A model generated the notes under the pieces. That model worked only from the letters and a program-made list of their open reading frames with translations. It was not told the DNA's origin and did not search any database. A program made the translations under genes and the position numbers. From contig NZ_CP025117.1 in assembly GCF_002831645.1 (NCBI RefSeq), positions 4,107,001 to 4,171,000 on the forward strand: a stretch of DNA of 64,000 bases, given 5' to 3'. Positions 8,337-16,571 of the stretch are shown piece after piece. Every line of letters begins with the position of its first letter. Positions within the stretch are counted from its first letter, which is position 1. The stretch comes from Olleya sp. Bg11-27. GTDB lineage: Bacteria; Bacteroidota; Bacteroidia; Flavobacteriales; Flavobacteriaceae.

Positions 8337-8580
8337 AATCCCCCTCACTACCGCTAGAATTTTTCTAGTGGCGTTTTGAGTAAGCAATAAATAATAAAGA
8401 GAAAGTTCCTACATCTCTGTAAAAGCTTTCTCTTTTTTTCTTACTCTTGCCTGTACTAGTTACAAACTAGCACTAGCGGGGTAATGCCAATCAATTAAAC
8501 AATACAGTAGGTTTTTAGAAACACTGATAGCTTACTCTTACCGCCACTAGTTCCAAACTAGCGGTAGCGGGGGAAAACAT
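8337..8580. repeat. Repeat copies with three palindromes (intact counterpart of the IS target)
   Basis: First unit, 8344-8485: palindrome ACCGCTAGAATTTTTCTAGT, then GGCGTTTTGAGTAAGCAATA, core CATCTCTGTAAAAGCTTTC, then palindrome ACTAGTTACAAACTAGCACT. A further palindrome CCGCCACTAGTTCCAAACTA lies at about 8540-8560. The first unit is nearly identical to the sequence flanking the IS3-family element (9703-9738 plus 10957-11047) and so shows the empty site. Confidence 0.65.
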
Positions 8581-8587
8581 TTCCGCG

Positions 8588-9250
8588 CTATCGGGTTTGT
8601 AGACAATAATATTTTTTAATCAATTTCTTAAAACCTTCAACATTCTTAAAATTGTAATTAAAAATATATTCCTCAACAAAACAGTAAATTTCTGATTTTT
8701 CTTTAATATCTAACTTAATGAACGTATTTCTAGCTTCCTCAAAACTAATCATACCATTAAAATCAATAAGACTTGTGTATAAGCTAATAAGTATAGATTG
8801 ATGCATATCTATTTGATTTAAATACTTTTTATAAATTTTAGATTTATATCTGTAGCTAACTGGACCGCTATGTTCTAGTATTCTTTTAATTGCATTCTTA
8901 TTTAAATTCTGCTCAATTAAACTAGTCCAAGCTTCTCTTTCTGTATTTGCATCCCCAAAAAAATCTATTCTTAAAGAATATAATATTAACTCTAGGCAAT
9001 CATTGCTGTTTTTTTCCTCAAGAAGACCCCCATATTTACTCCAAAAAAAAATCTTTTCATTTTCAGAGAATTCGGAATAATCCATATACATTTCGTGGAG
9101 CATATGGTATGTTGGTTCTCTAAAAAATAGTTCAAAACATAAATTTAATCTTTGCGAACTGTAATCTTTTATATTAAATAAATCGTCAAAAACTTCGTTC
9201 TTTGAAAAGCCTTCCAAATTATCCTTTTTTATTATTTCATCTAAATTCAT
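8588..9250 (-). CDS. Soluble protein of unknown function, candidate immunity protein
   Basis: 220 aa, no signal peptide or membrane helix, predominantly helical, with many aromatic residues (EYIFNYNFKNVEGFKKLIKK near the end). An acidic N-terminus (MNLDEIIKKDNLEGF) is typical of cytoplasmic immunity proteins. It follows, 14 bp downstream in the same direction, the broken toxin-tail gene at 9265-9712, the standard toxin-then-immunity order. Its stop codon lies in a short palindrome-like stretch (GCGCTATCGGG). The family is not recognised; the role is inferred from position and length. Confidence 0.6.
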   Translation of the reverse strand: MNLDEIIKKDNLEGFSKNEVFDDLFNIKDYSSQRLNLCFELFFREPTYHMLHEMYMDYSEFSENEKIFFWSKYGGLLEEKNSNDCLELILYSLRIDFFGDANTEREAWTSLIEQNLNKNAIKRILEHSGPVSYRYKSKIYKKYLNQIDMHQSILISLYTSLIDFNGMISFEEARNTFIKLDIKEKSEIYCFVEEYIFNYNFKNVEGFKKLIKKYYCLQTR

Positions 9251-9264
9251 AATATCTTAATTAA

Positions 9265-9712
9265 CTAACCTTTTGGCGTTACATAATCTAAAGCCTTATT
9301 TATATAATCTAGAGTTTCATTTGCTATTTTTGTGTCTGACTCATTTAAAGTATAAAATTGACCTTGTTTTCTCGTAGTACCTTTAACTCTTGCTGTTCCA
9401 TTTAATAAATGATTTAAACTATTCTTTACTTCGTTTAACTTTATAAGATGATCAGTCCCTTTAACTAGCAATCCAGTCTGCTTTGTATAGTTAGCAGCAG
9501 CCATCGCTGATCCATCTCCGATTTCAACTTCCCCAACCTTTTTTGGGCTTATACAAACTTCCAATTTGGTTTTTTAATAAAGAATTTTCTATTTCTCCAC
9601 CAAAACTTGTCGATAAAATTTCAGCCCCTTTAGTTTTAGATACATAAATTGGTATAGTGGTTATATTTCCAGACCCTATTTCTATTGGTAATTTATCAAA
9701 GCCCCACGCTAC
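9265..9712 (-). pseudogene. Orphan toxin C-terminal module with a frameshift
   Basis: The upstream frame reads AVAWGFDKLPIEIGSGNITT... ending ...NQIGSLYKPKKGWGS-stop; the downstream frame continues KKVGEVEIGDGSAMAAANYT and ends LDYVTPKG. Both join at a run of six A's (about 9540), so a one-base slip split one domain of about 145 residues. No start codon precedes it; the front opens inside a palindromic repeat, as expected for a detached Rhs C-terminal cassette. The ATG at 9562-9564 lies before the junction in the wrong frame and is unlikely to be used. A candidate immunity gene follows. The toxin activity is unknown. Confidence 0.55.
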
Positions 9713-9764
9713 CGCTAGAATTTTTCTAGTGGCGTTTTTGTAGGCTTCCCCAAATTAGAACTGC

Positions 9765-10553
9765 TTAGTTTTCTAAAACTTCTATAAAGTTATTGTTTTT
9801 AATTCTTCTGGGGCTAGCTCCAGAAGAATTAATTTTCGCATATTTAACTGGCGGTATTTTTCCTAGTGAGTCGTGTGGCCTGTGATGATTATAATCCTCC
9901 ATACATATTTGTGTTTGCTCTCTTACTTGATCGATATCTTCAAAAATGTATTTATTGAGAACACCTCTTCTATAGGATCCATTAAATCTTTCTACAAAGG
10001 CATTTTGAGTGGGTTTTCCAGGTTGTATATATTTAAACTCTATATCGTGCATCTTACTCCAATCATTGGTAATGTGGGCGATGAATTCAGGTCCATTATC
10101 CATACGTATCTTCATTGGTTTACCTTTTCTATTGATAAGATGATTAAGCACCCATACAATACGGTTACTGGTCAATGAAAAGTCTATTTCTATGTGTAAT
10201 GCTTCTCTGTTATAATCATCTATAATATTAAATGCCCTAAAACGTCTTTTGTTTTCTAAAACATCAGTTACAAAATCCATACTCCAAGTATGGTTAAGCT
10301 CACTCGGTATCTCTAAAGGTTCTTTTACTCTTGCTGGTAATCGTTTTTTTACTTTTCGTCGTAGAGGAAGACCTAGTGCCACATAAACTCTGTGCATACG
10401 TTTATGGTTCCAAGGTTTTCCTTCGTTACGTAATCTATCATAAGCCTTCCAAAAACCTTCTTCTGAGTGTTCCTTAGCTTTTTGCTGTAAAGCCTGTTCT
10501 ATGGCAGTATCATCTTTAGGTAATGGCTTGTAATAATAAACACTCTTACTCAT
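9765..10553 (-). CDS. IS3-family transposase OrfB (integrase domain)
   Basis: 262 aa from ATG; HTH_21 region ([20 protein letters not shown]) followed by an rve integrase core with DDE residues in [17 protein letters not shown]-type (RMDNGPEF) and NAFVERFNG, the usual 35-residue D-to-E spacing. In the frame upstream of this ATG the sequence is open back to the end of OrfA and reads [18 protein letters not shown], which is conserved OrfB N-terminus. The active protein is therefore probably an OrfAB fusion made by -1 frameshifting rather than an independently started OrfB. Confidence 0.92.
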   Translation of the reverse strand: MSKSVYYYKPLPKDDTAIEQALQQKAKEHSEEGFWKAYDRLRNEGKPWNHKRMHRVYVALGLPLRRKVKKRLPARVKEPLEIPSELNHTWSMDFVTDVLENKRRFRAFNIIDDYNREALHIEIDFSLTSNRIVWVLNHLINRKGKPMKIRMDNGPEFIAHITNDWSKMHDIEFKYIQPGKPTQNAFVERFNGSYRRGVLNKYIFEDIDQVREQTQICMEDYNHHRPHDSLGKIPPVKYAKINSSGASPRRIKNNNFIEVLEN

Positions 10554-10627
10554 ATTTAAAACTCGGCACGCCCTACTAATACCGTAATGAATAAGTTCCT
10601 TGGTGATAACTCGTTTACGGTAGGGCT

Positions 10628-10894
10628 TTAGAGCTTTTTTTCAATGATCTCCTTTGCCATTTGATGGTCAAGAGCCAAAGTAGCATACATCTGCTTGAGC
10701 TTGCGATTCTCTTCTTCAAGCTCCTTGAGCCTTTTTAACTCCTTGGAATTCATTCCGGCGTACTTAGAACGCCATTTGTAAAAAGCAGCAGAACTAACCC
10801 CATGTTCTCTACTGATTTGATCAACACTCTTACCGTTGTCGAATTCCTTTAAAATTTTTGCAATCTGCTGGAGTGAAAATTTACTCTTTCTCAT
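10628..10894 (-). CDS. IS3-family transposase OrfA (HTH and zipper)
   Basis: 88 aa: an HTH_8-type domain ([40 protein letters not shown]) binding the element's ends, followed by a leucine-zipper-like helix ([20 protein letters not shown]). Its 3' end is ATT GAA AAA AAG CTC TAA, containing the heptamer A AAA AAG; a -1 slip there enters the OrfB frame without a stop. Start is the first ATG, 62 bp inside the right end of the element. Confidence 0.92.
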   Translation of the reverse strand: MRKSKFSLQQIAKILKEFDNGKSVDQISREHGVSSAAFYKWRSKYAGMNSKELKRLKELEEENRKLKQMYATLALDHQMAKEIIEKKL

Positions 10895-11047
10895 ACTGTT
10901 TAAATTTAAGATAATTATTCTACTTTTAAACAGTTCGCTTTTAAGGGAAGCTTACATTTTGAGTAAGCAATAAATAATAAAGAGAAAGCTCCTACATCTC
11001 TGTAAAAGCTTTTTCTTTTTTTCTTACTCTTGCCTGTACTAGTTACA

Positions 11048-11439
11048 GTATAGGTGTCAATTTTGTTCAAAAACCTCATTATTGCTTTTACTTTTTTTTG
11101 AGAAAACTATTCTGAAATGTAATTTCATTTTAATACGAATTGAAAAAAGCTAAAGATGTATTGAATACACCTTTCATGTATTATCGACCTGTGTTAGGTT
11201 ATCACTAAATATCTTAGAACTAATATCTATTTTACTATTTCATTTCTTACTAGTTTTTATTTAAAAGGGAATAACATATGATACTTAAAATTCTATCACT
11301 TTACATTAATTACATATACTAAAGTGTAGGTTAGCATTCTTTTCGGGTATATGAGATCTAATGGAGTCACTTGGATCGTTTTAAAGCACCTTCACTATTA
11401 AAAAACCAATACAGCTTACCTACGTTCTAAAAACATAAA
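11048..11439. other. Non-coding spacer between repeat zone and secretion operon
   Basis: About 390 bp without an ORF of convincing composition and without a clear terminator for the operon ending at 11440. The sequence is AT-rich; nothing else recognised. Confidence 0.5.
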
Positions 11440-12573
11440 TTAACCTAAAACACTACTCAACTTAAACATAGGTAAATACATCGCAATCAAAATAACACCA
11501 ACTAAAACGCCTACAATTAAAATAATAAATGGTTCCATTACGGTTGATAGCAACTTAGAGCGTTGCTGTACTTGTGTATTATATTGCGTATTCAAACGTT
11601 CAAAAATAAACTCGTTTTGGTTTGTTTCTTCTGCCACTTTTACTAAGGCAACCATTTTATCATCAAAAAAATCATGTAGACTTAAACTTTCGCTTAATGA
11701 CTGGCCTCTTAAAATGTTTTGCTCGACTTCTTCTAAAGCATTTTTAAGGGGATAAAAATCAATCATTTCTTTAACTAATTGAATACTATTGACAACAGGT
11801 ACTTTTGATGCCGTTAATAAAGAAACCGCCTGCGTAAATTGAGACAAATACACCATTTTAACAAAATCACCTATAAAAGGAAGCTTTAAAACCAGTTTAT
11901 CTTTTGCCTTTTTAAACCCTATTTTTTTATTCAAAAAAGGTCTTAAAAAAAGCAATACAATTACTAAGACTAATACTAGCCAACCATAGCTTTTAACCAT
12001 TTCTGAAAGATAAATGATAACCTTAGTTACGGCTGGTAATTCAACTTTTTGTTGCAAAAAAATATCCTGAAACATGGGCACTACAAACTGTAACATAAAA
12101 ATAACCACCAAAACTGCTGTAGATAATATAATGGCCGGATAAGTTAATGCTCCGACCAAGTTTCTGCGTTGCTCATTTTTTCGTAGAAAAAAAGCTCCCA
12201 ATTGCTCAGACACTTTTGTTAACGTCCCCGTTTCTTCTCCTATTTTTATGGAATAGTATTCATAATCTGTAAATTCTTTTTGTTTTTTAATAGCTTCAGA
12301 AAGGCTTAGACCAGAAACAATATCTTCAGATATTAATTTAAGCTTTGCTTGATGCTTTTCTTTTTTCAACGCTTTTTGAAGTAATTCTAAAGCATCTTTT
12401 AAGGTTATACCTGCTTTTAGTAAAACAGCAATTTCAGTATAAAAATCTTCTTTAATTTTATTTGAAAACGAATGACCAAAAAAAGTAATCTCTTTTTTTA
12501 AAAAAGAAGTTTTGTTTGACGCTTCTTTTTTAATTTCCTGTTGCTTGGTAATATTTTCTAAATTAAATCCCAT
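11440..12573 (-). CDS. gspF: T2SS/type IV pilus inner-membrane platform protein GspF-like
   Basis: 377 aa, normal for GspF/PilC. Two T2SSF cytoplasmic domains (starting about FYTEIAVLLKAGITLKDALE and SQFTQAVSLLTASKVPVVNS) and three hydrophobic segments: about 140-165 (YPAIILSTAVLVVIFMLQFV), 193-212 (GWLVLVLVIVLLFLRPF) and 350-372 (FIILIVGVLVGVILIAMYLP). The GEETGTL motif is typical of the first domain. It is the platform that couples the GspE ATPase (36142-37548) to pseudopilus assembly. Last gene of the minus-strand operon; start overlaps the stop of the pseudopilin upstream by one base. Confidence 0.93.
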   Translation of the reverse strand: MGFNLENITKQQEIKKEASNKTSFLKKEITFFGHSFSNKIKEDFYTEIAVLLKAGITLKDALELLQKALKKEKHQAKLKLISEDIVSGLSLSEAIKKQKEFTDYEYYSIKIGEETGTLTKVSEQLGAFFLRKNEQRRNLVGALTYPAIILSTAVLVVIFMLQFVVPMFQDIFLQQKVELPAVTKVIIYLSEMVKSYGWLVLVLVIVLLFLRPFLNKKIGFKKAKDKLVLKLPFIGDFVKMVYLSQFTQAVSLLTASKVPVVNSIQLVKEMIDFYPLKNALEEVEQNILRGQSLSESLSLHDFFDDKMVALVKVAEETNQNEFIFERLNTQYNTQVQQRSKLLSTVMEPFIILIVGVLVGVILIAMYLPMFKLSSVLG

Positions 12574-13037
12574 TACTTCATAAATATTGATGCGTCATTT
12601 TGTTTAAAAATAAACAGTTTCTGATTCTGTAACACCTTAGTTGTTTCTAGTTTTACTGCATCCACAAGACCTTCCTCAACAGTTTCCGTCACAAAATAAA
12701 ACACTTTATTTTCTAAAACAATTTTAAAAGTGTCTTGTTCTTTTAAAATATAATTTTCATGAAATTTATACGACACAGAGTCCAAAGCTGTTGCAAACTT
12801 TAATTCGTTTTCTAAAGCATCAAACGCGATACTGTTATACCTATTAAAGTCTAACCACAATGCCGTTTCTAATTTATTTAAAACTGTAGTATTATTATAA
12901 TTTTGCTGAATACTACTCATATGTTTTTGCACTAAACCTAACACAGAAAAAGCCAATCCTACAACAATACTTGTTAGTATTAGTACGATAATCATCTCGC
13001 TTAGTGTAAATGCTTTTATTTTACTATTCTGTTTCAT
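12573..13037 (-). CDS. Prepilin-like minor pseudopilin (GspJ/H type)
   Basis: 154 aa with a type IV prepilin N-terminus: short leader MKQNSKIKA, then FTLSEMIIVLILTSIVVGLA with Glu at mature position 5 and a 20-residue hydrophobic helix. The residue before the cut is Ala instead of the usual Gly, as in the GspG-like major pilin of the same locus. The C-terminal part is a small beta-rich domain. Overlaps the preceding pseudopilin gene by 14 nt and the GspF gene by 1 nt, so the minor pilins are made in a coupled set. Assignment to GspJ rather than GspH is by order only. Confidence 0.82.
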   Translation of the reverse strand: MKQNSKIKAFTLSEMIIVLILTSIVVGLAFSVLGLVQKHMSSIQQNYNNTTVLNKLETALWLDFNRYNSIAFDALENELKFATALDSVSYKFHENYILKEQDTFKIVLENKVFYFVTETVEEGLVDAVKLETTKVLQNQKLFIFKQNDASIFMK

Positions 13038-13431
13038 TATGTTTTATCACAATAATTTTATTAGTCTGTATATTGCTTGCTTCAAACGCTGTTACAATTA
13101 CATTATTCTCTAAGTATTGTTCCACATTTATAATCCAATCTCCTAAAGACTCTTGATAGGGCAGTTCTAATTTATCACTTAGTTTTAAATATTGTAATTG
13201 GCTTAACTGTGTTTCAATTGCTCTTGTGTTATTTTTAATGCTACTTGAAAACATAGTGTTTAAAACCATACTTGCCATTATAAACACAATAACAATCAAA
13301 ACGGTCGCCACCAATGTTTCCATTAATGTAGAGCCTTTTGTTCTATAATTTATATTTAAGTGAGTCAACAAACTCTTAAAAATCGATTTTGAACTTGCCC
13401 CAAAGTTTTTCCTGTTTTTTAGTACAACCAT
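13024..13431 (-). CDS. Prepilin-like minor pseudopilin (GspI type)
   Basis: 135 aa. The prepilin site lies unusually far in, after about 33 residues: RTKG then STLMETLVATVLIVIVFIMA, with Gly at -1 and Glu at +5. No later in-frame Met before the site gives a convincing short leader, so either the long basic leader is real or the start is further in at a non-ATG codon. The mature part is short, as in GspI. Overlaps both neighbours (13-14 nt). In T2SS, GspI nucleates the tip with GspJ and GspK; the next upstream gene (13419-14693) is the candidate GspK. Confidence 0.8.
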   Translation of the reverse strand: MVVLKNRKNFGASSKSIFKSLLTHLNINYRTKGSTLMETLVATVLIVIVFIMASMVLNTMFSSSIKNNTRAIETQLSQLQYLKLSDKLELPYQESLGDWIINVEQYLENNVIVTAFEASNIQTNKIIVIKHNETE

Positions 13432-14693
13432 TTTAAAACTCCTTTTTTAGAATTATTAAATGATAAACCTACATATTCCTGAGGCAAACTATCGACTATT
13501 ATCTTCCCATTATAGATATGGTTTTGATAAATTGATCCAAACTGATTGGCTATAAAATTATTAGTAAAAACACTTCCGTAAACTGCTCCATTTAGCTCCA
13601 AGTTTTTACTACAATACACCTCGCCAATGATTGTAGTCTTTTCTTTAATTTCTATTTGCGAATTATAATTATTTGCTTTGGATTCAGAGATATAAAGCAC
13701 AACGCCCTTAATAGTGGAACGCTCGTCAATAAAAACCTTGTTTTGTTTTACGCTTTCTGCTGCATTATGTGACTGTTGTATCTCTTCTTCGTTTAAAACC
13801 AAAGCAGATGGATACTCTAAATAAACCTTTTTCCCCACACTAATATTTTTGGAAGCTATAACTTGAAAAGCCCCTTTTACATCATCTTCAATTTCAATTT
13901 CTGGTGCTATCAAAATCACATCTTTTAAGGATGAAGACGACGCAACAGTAATTTTGATTTTTGACTGAATAATAATATTACCAACTAAATTAATATTACT
14001 CAGTTTTATTGCTGAATTCGAAAATGCCATTTGTTTTTTATTCAAAAAAGAATTTGAAAATGTTTTTCCGTTTTCTAAAGTTATAAAATTCGATGTTTTT
14101 ATTTTATTCATCTGTTTTTCAATAAAACTCAATTGAGATATGGTTTGTTTGTGCAGACTTGGTAAAATAGAAGCTTTTCTAATTACACCATAAATAAGTT
14201 GAGAACCATAGTAATATTCCCCCGAAATGTTTCCTGATTTAACACCTCTTTCAGGCAGATAAACAACACCTTCTATCTTTGTATTACCAACTAAAACTAA
14301 AGGTTTGTTATTGTCTTGAACGTATAATGCTGTTCTATTGTTTTTAGATTGTGCTCCTCCAATTAAAGCGACACGTTTTAATGTGTGTTTTTTAATAGTT
14401 GCTATTGACGTTACTTTTTCAAAAACGCCCCAAAACTCACGCTGTACTTTTAGGGTTTTATAATCTTCTTCTAAATCTATACTGATGGTATCATTTAAAG
14501 GCATTTGGTTAATCAACGCTTGACGTATCCCTCTAGTTGTATTCTGTGCCGTTTGGATTATAAAATCCGACTGAAGACTAAAGCGCTTATGTGTATGTAC
14601 CAATAAAATAAAACCCGCAAGAAGCAGCGCAATGACTACAGCAATAAATAGCGTTAGTTGTAATGCTCCTGCCTTTAGCTTTAACAAACCCAT
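13419..14693 (-). CDS. GspK-like tip pseudopilin with bactofilin-like repeats
   Basis: 424 aa. N-terminus MGLLKLKAG then ALQLTLFIAVVIALLLAGFI: a prepilin-like cut site and helix in which Glu5 is replaced by Thr, the hallmark of GspK tip subunits. The rest is not the usual GspK helical domain but a long beta-rich region with short repeated strands (KIEGVVYLPERG, IIGEVYCSKNLELNGAVYGS) resembling bactofilin/right-handed beta-helix stacks. It lies between the GspC-like gene and the GspI-like pilin with overlapping ends. I infer it caps the pseudopilus; the beta-helix tip could contact the cargo. Confidence 0.65.
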   Translation of the reverse strand: MGLLKLKAGALQLTLFIAVVIALLLAGFILLVHTHKRFSLQSDFIIQTAQNTTRGIRQALINQMPLNDTISIDLEEDYKTLKVQREFWGVFEKVTSIATIKKHTLKRVALIGGAQSKNNRTALYVQDNNKPLVLVGNTKIEGVVYLPERGVKSGNISGEYYYGSQLIYGVIRKASILPSLHKQTISQLSFIEKQMNKIKTSNFITLENGKTFSNSFLNKKQMAFSNSAIKLSNINLVGNIIIQSKIKITVASSSSLKDVILIAPEIEIEDDVKGAFQVIASKNISVGKKVYLEYPSALVLNEEEIQQSHNAAESVKQNKVFIDERSTIKGVVLYISESKANNYNSQIEIKEKTTIIGEVYCSKNLELNGAVYGSVFTNNFIANQFGSIYQNHIYNGKIIVDSLPQEYVGLSFNNSKKGVLKWLY

Positions 14694-15154
14694 TACTTAC
14701 GGTTTATGATTTGCGATTTGTTTTTGTATTGTATTGTAATAGCTTTAGTATTTCCTTTTATTAACGTTATACTATCTGCCGTTTGACCTTGCTTTAAAAG
14801 GTATTGTCTATTATTAATATTGATAACAAAAACTGGATTTGAAGCATTTTGTTTTTTTACTAAACCACTGTATGTTACAATTGGCGTATTTTCTGGTTTT
14901 TCAAAGTTAGAAAACGACTTCGCGTTAGCTTTTTTATTTTTTGAAGCTAGCGTCCCCAAAAAAGGATCTTTATATATTACTTGTATAGAAAATGTATCAA
15001 TTTCAAAATCAATTTTCGGATTAAAAGACACATTAAAATCTGGTTTAGTTATTTCTGGATTATTCGGACTTAAACCATTGATTATTTTGTAACCAATAGC
15101 ACCCCAAACAGCTAAGACAATAACAAGAAGCATGTATGTTTTTGTTTTATTCAA
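14693..15154 (-). CDS. Inner-membrane T2SS component, GspC/PilP-like
   Basis: 153 aa, one N-terminal membrane anchor (YMLLVIVLAVWGAIGYKIIN, residues 7-26) and a periplasmic part with a low-complexity linker and a small beta domain (GLVKKQNASNPVFVININNR, LLKQGQTADSITL) resembling the HR domain of GspC and the PilP fold. YKDPFLG at about residues 60-66 is a motif common in PilP/GspC-like proteins of Bacteroidota. It should link the inner-membrane platform to the secretin GspD. Stop and start overlap with neighbours by one to eight nt. Confidence 0.68.
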   Translation of the reverse strand: MNKTKTYMLLVIVLAVWGAIGYKIINGLSPNNPEITKPDFNVSFNPKIDFEIDTFSIQVIYKDPFLGTLASKNKKANAKSFSNFEKPENTPIVTYSGLVKKQNASNPVFVININNRQYLLKQGQTADSITLIKGNTKAITIQYKNKSQIINRK

Positions 15155-15803
15155 TAGTAAATGCTTGTGTAGTATAATTAGTTTGGTAATCCGAATTTGT
15201 TGCTTTCACACGCCACTCATAACTATTTACATCTAAAGTAGACACACTAAAGCTAGTCGCAGTTGTTGTTTGGTCTTCAATAATCTCTATCGCATCTGCA
15301 AAACTTGGTGTCGCTATTTGAACAACATAACTATCAGCATTTAAAACCGTTTCCCAAGAAAAGTTAATAGTATCTGTAGTATCAAAAACAAGTCCGTCTG
15401 CAGGTGCTAAAAGAACCACTGTTTCGTTTGAAATATCAACCGCATCTGTTTCTGTAACAGAAAAACTTTGAGAGGCATAAGCTGTTTGATACCCTGAATT
15501 TTCTGCCCTTACACGCCATTCATAAGTATTTGTTGTTAATGCTACTGTAAAATTAGTACTAGTAACTAAAGAGTCTGTAATAACCTCTATTGCATTTGTA
15601 AATGTTGGATTTGCAATTTGAATATGATAATTTTCTGTATCCTCAACACTTTGCCATGAGAATACCACATTAGAAGTCGTTAGTGAGCTGCCTTCTACAG
15701 GTGCTAAAATGGTAATTGTTTTGTTTGAAATATCCTCTACTTCAATAATAGCATCACAATTAAACATTACCAATAGCAGTAGTATAAAACTTATATTTTT
15801 CAT
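15147..15803 (-). CDS. Lipoprotein with two fibronectin-like repeats
   Basis: 218 aa. Signal peptide with lipobox (LLLLVMFNCDAIIEV; Cys16). The mature protein has two near-identical repeats of about 95 residues, each starting (I/V)LLAPxxG..., containing FSWQSVEDTENYHIQIANP or FSWETVLNADSYVVQIATP and ending YEWRVKATNSDYQTNYTTQ: this is the Ig/fibronectin type III-like fold seen in surface proteins. It lies in the secretion operon between the second lipoprotein and the GspC-like gene. An outer-membrane accessory or pilotin-type role is possible; this is inference. Confidence 0.72.
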   Translation of the reverse strand: MKNISFILLLLVMFNCDAIIEVEDISNKTITILAPVEGSSLTTSNVVFSWQSVEDTENYHIQIANPTFTNAIEVITDSLVTSTNFTVALTTNTYEWRVRAENSGYQTAYASQSFSVTETDAVDISNETVVLLAPADGLVFDTTDTINFSWETVLNADSYVVQIATPSFADAIEIIEDQTTTATSFSVSTLDVNSYEWRVKATNSDYQTNYTTQAFTIE

Positions 15804-15805
15804 CT

Positions 15806-16540
15806 TTAAAAATTATAATAGTTAATTTTCTTTTTGGCCCGCTTAGCAGACAAATAAGATTTACTTGGGCAGTTATCATTACTTTCTACCAAGTTAATAA
15901 TTTGTAACTGATATTTGTTATCCTCCTTCCAGCACGCACTAGACATCTGATAAGCAAACACGACACCATCTGTAAATTTTATAGTTTGTTGCAACGCTTT
16001 ATCTATATAGGTTTTTAATACATAATTTTTAACGCCGGACGTTTCTAAAAATACTTCATCTGCTTTTTTAATTATATCTTGATCATCTTGGTTTAAAGCG
16101 ATTGAAATAGTTGTTAGAATATGAGCTTGATTATTATTTTGTAAAAACTGAAACACATCGGTATTTACTTTGTTTTTTAGTGCATTTATAACACTAACCC
16201 TGTCTGCTATTTCTAACTTTAAGAAACTAGATTGATTGGTTTTAACAGAATCGACGTAATTAACAACAACGGTGTTGTTTTGTGCTTGTTGTGCTTTTTT
16301 AAAAGCACTAAAAGAGGGCTTAGAAAAAGCAATCACAGTAGGTTGCACTTTAATAGGTTGGTTATAGTCTGGTAACGCCACGTGATTATAGTCTTGCTCT
16401 AAAGCAAAGTTTTTTTGATTACCAACAACACCTAACATCATGCTTTGTGTGGTTATATGTTGCGCTTCTTTTTGTATGGAAATGGTTTTACAACTGGTAA
16501 AACAGATAAATATGACAATTAAATATTTAGAGTTAATCAT
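15806..16540 (-). CDS. Lipoprotein of unknown function in the secretion operon
   Basis: 244 aa with a lipobox signal peptide (MINSKYLIVIFICFTSCKTI; Cys17). The mature part is mixed, without further membrane segments; four Cys including CWKEDNKY and the end NCPSKSYLSAKR. No family recognised. Only 2 bp separate it from the FN3-like lipoprotein and 31 bp from the giant CHU_C gene, so it belongs to the same operon. A role as envelope accessory of the T2SS-like machine is inferred from position. Confidence 0.65.
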   Translation of the reverse strand: MINSKYLIVIFICFTSCKTISIQKEAQHITTQSMMLGVVGNQKNFALEQDYNHVALPDYNQPIKVQPTVIAFSKPSFSAFKKAQQAQNNTVVVNYVDSVKTNQSSFLKLEIADRVSVINALKNKVNTDVFQFLQNNNQAHILTTISIALNQDDQDIIKKADEVFLETSGVKNYVLKTYIDKALQQTIKFTDGVVFAYQMSSACWKEDNKYQLQIINLVESNDNCPSKSYLSAKRAKKKINYYNF

Positions 16541-16571
16541 TAAGTTTAGAATTTAAGTAAGTATTGCGTTT

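Larger units (their letters stand above)
9739..10956 (-). mobile_element. IS3-family insertion sequence (IS407-like), 1218 bp, intact
   Basis: Terminal inverted repeats: TGTAGGCTTCCCCAAATTA at 9739 and, on the other strand from 10956, TGTAAGCTTCCCTTAAAAGC; both continue to GAACTG. The direct repeat TTTT flanks it (9735-9738, 10957-10960), a 4-bp target duplication as expected for the IS407 group. It carries two overlapping transposase frames with an A AAA AAG slippery site. Both frames and both ends are intact, so it may be active. The target is a copy of the local palindromic repeat. Confidence 0.9.
9703..11047. repeat. Repeat copy split by the IS3-family element
   Basis: Left part 9703-9738 (ACCGCTAGAATTTTTCTAGT then GGCGTTTT), right part 10957-11047 (TTTTGAGTAAGCAATAAATA, core CATCTCTGTAAAAGCTTTT, TGTACTAGTTACAG). 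Joined together they reproduce the unit at 8344-8480 almost base for base. The second palindrome is cut short at 11047, where unrelated sequence starts. Confidence 0.7.

Noticed and set aside
9562-9564. Independent 99-aa gene starting at this ATG
   Set aside because: The first residues (MEVCISP) come from the other frame of the broken toxin module; true coding similarity begins at the KPKK junction.
3384-11047. Integron-type gene cassette array with attC sites
   Set aside because: One-way genes with palindromes invite the idea, but no integron integrase is present and the palindromes lack recognisable attC end boxes (RYYYAAC/GTTRRRY).
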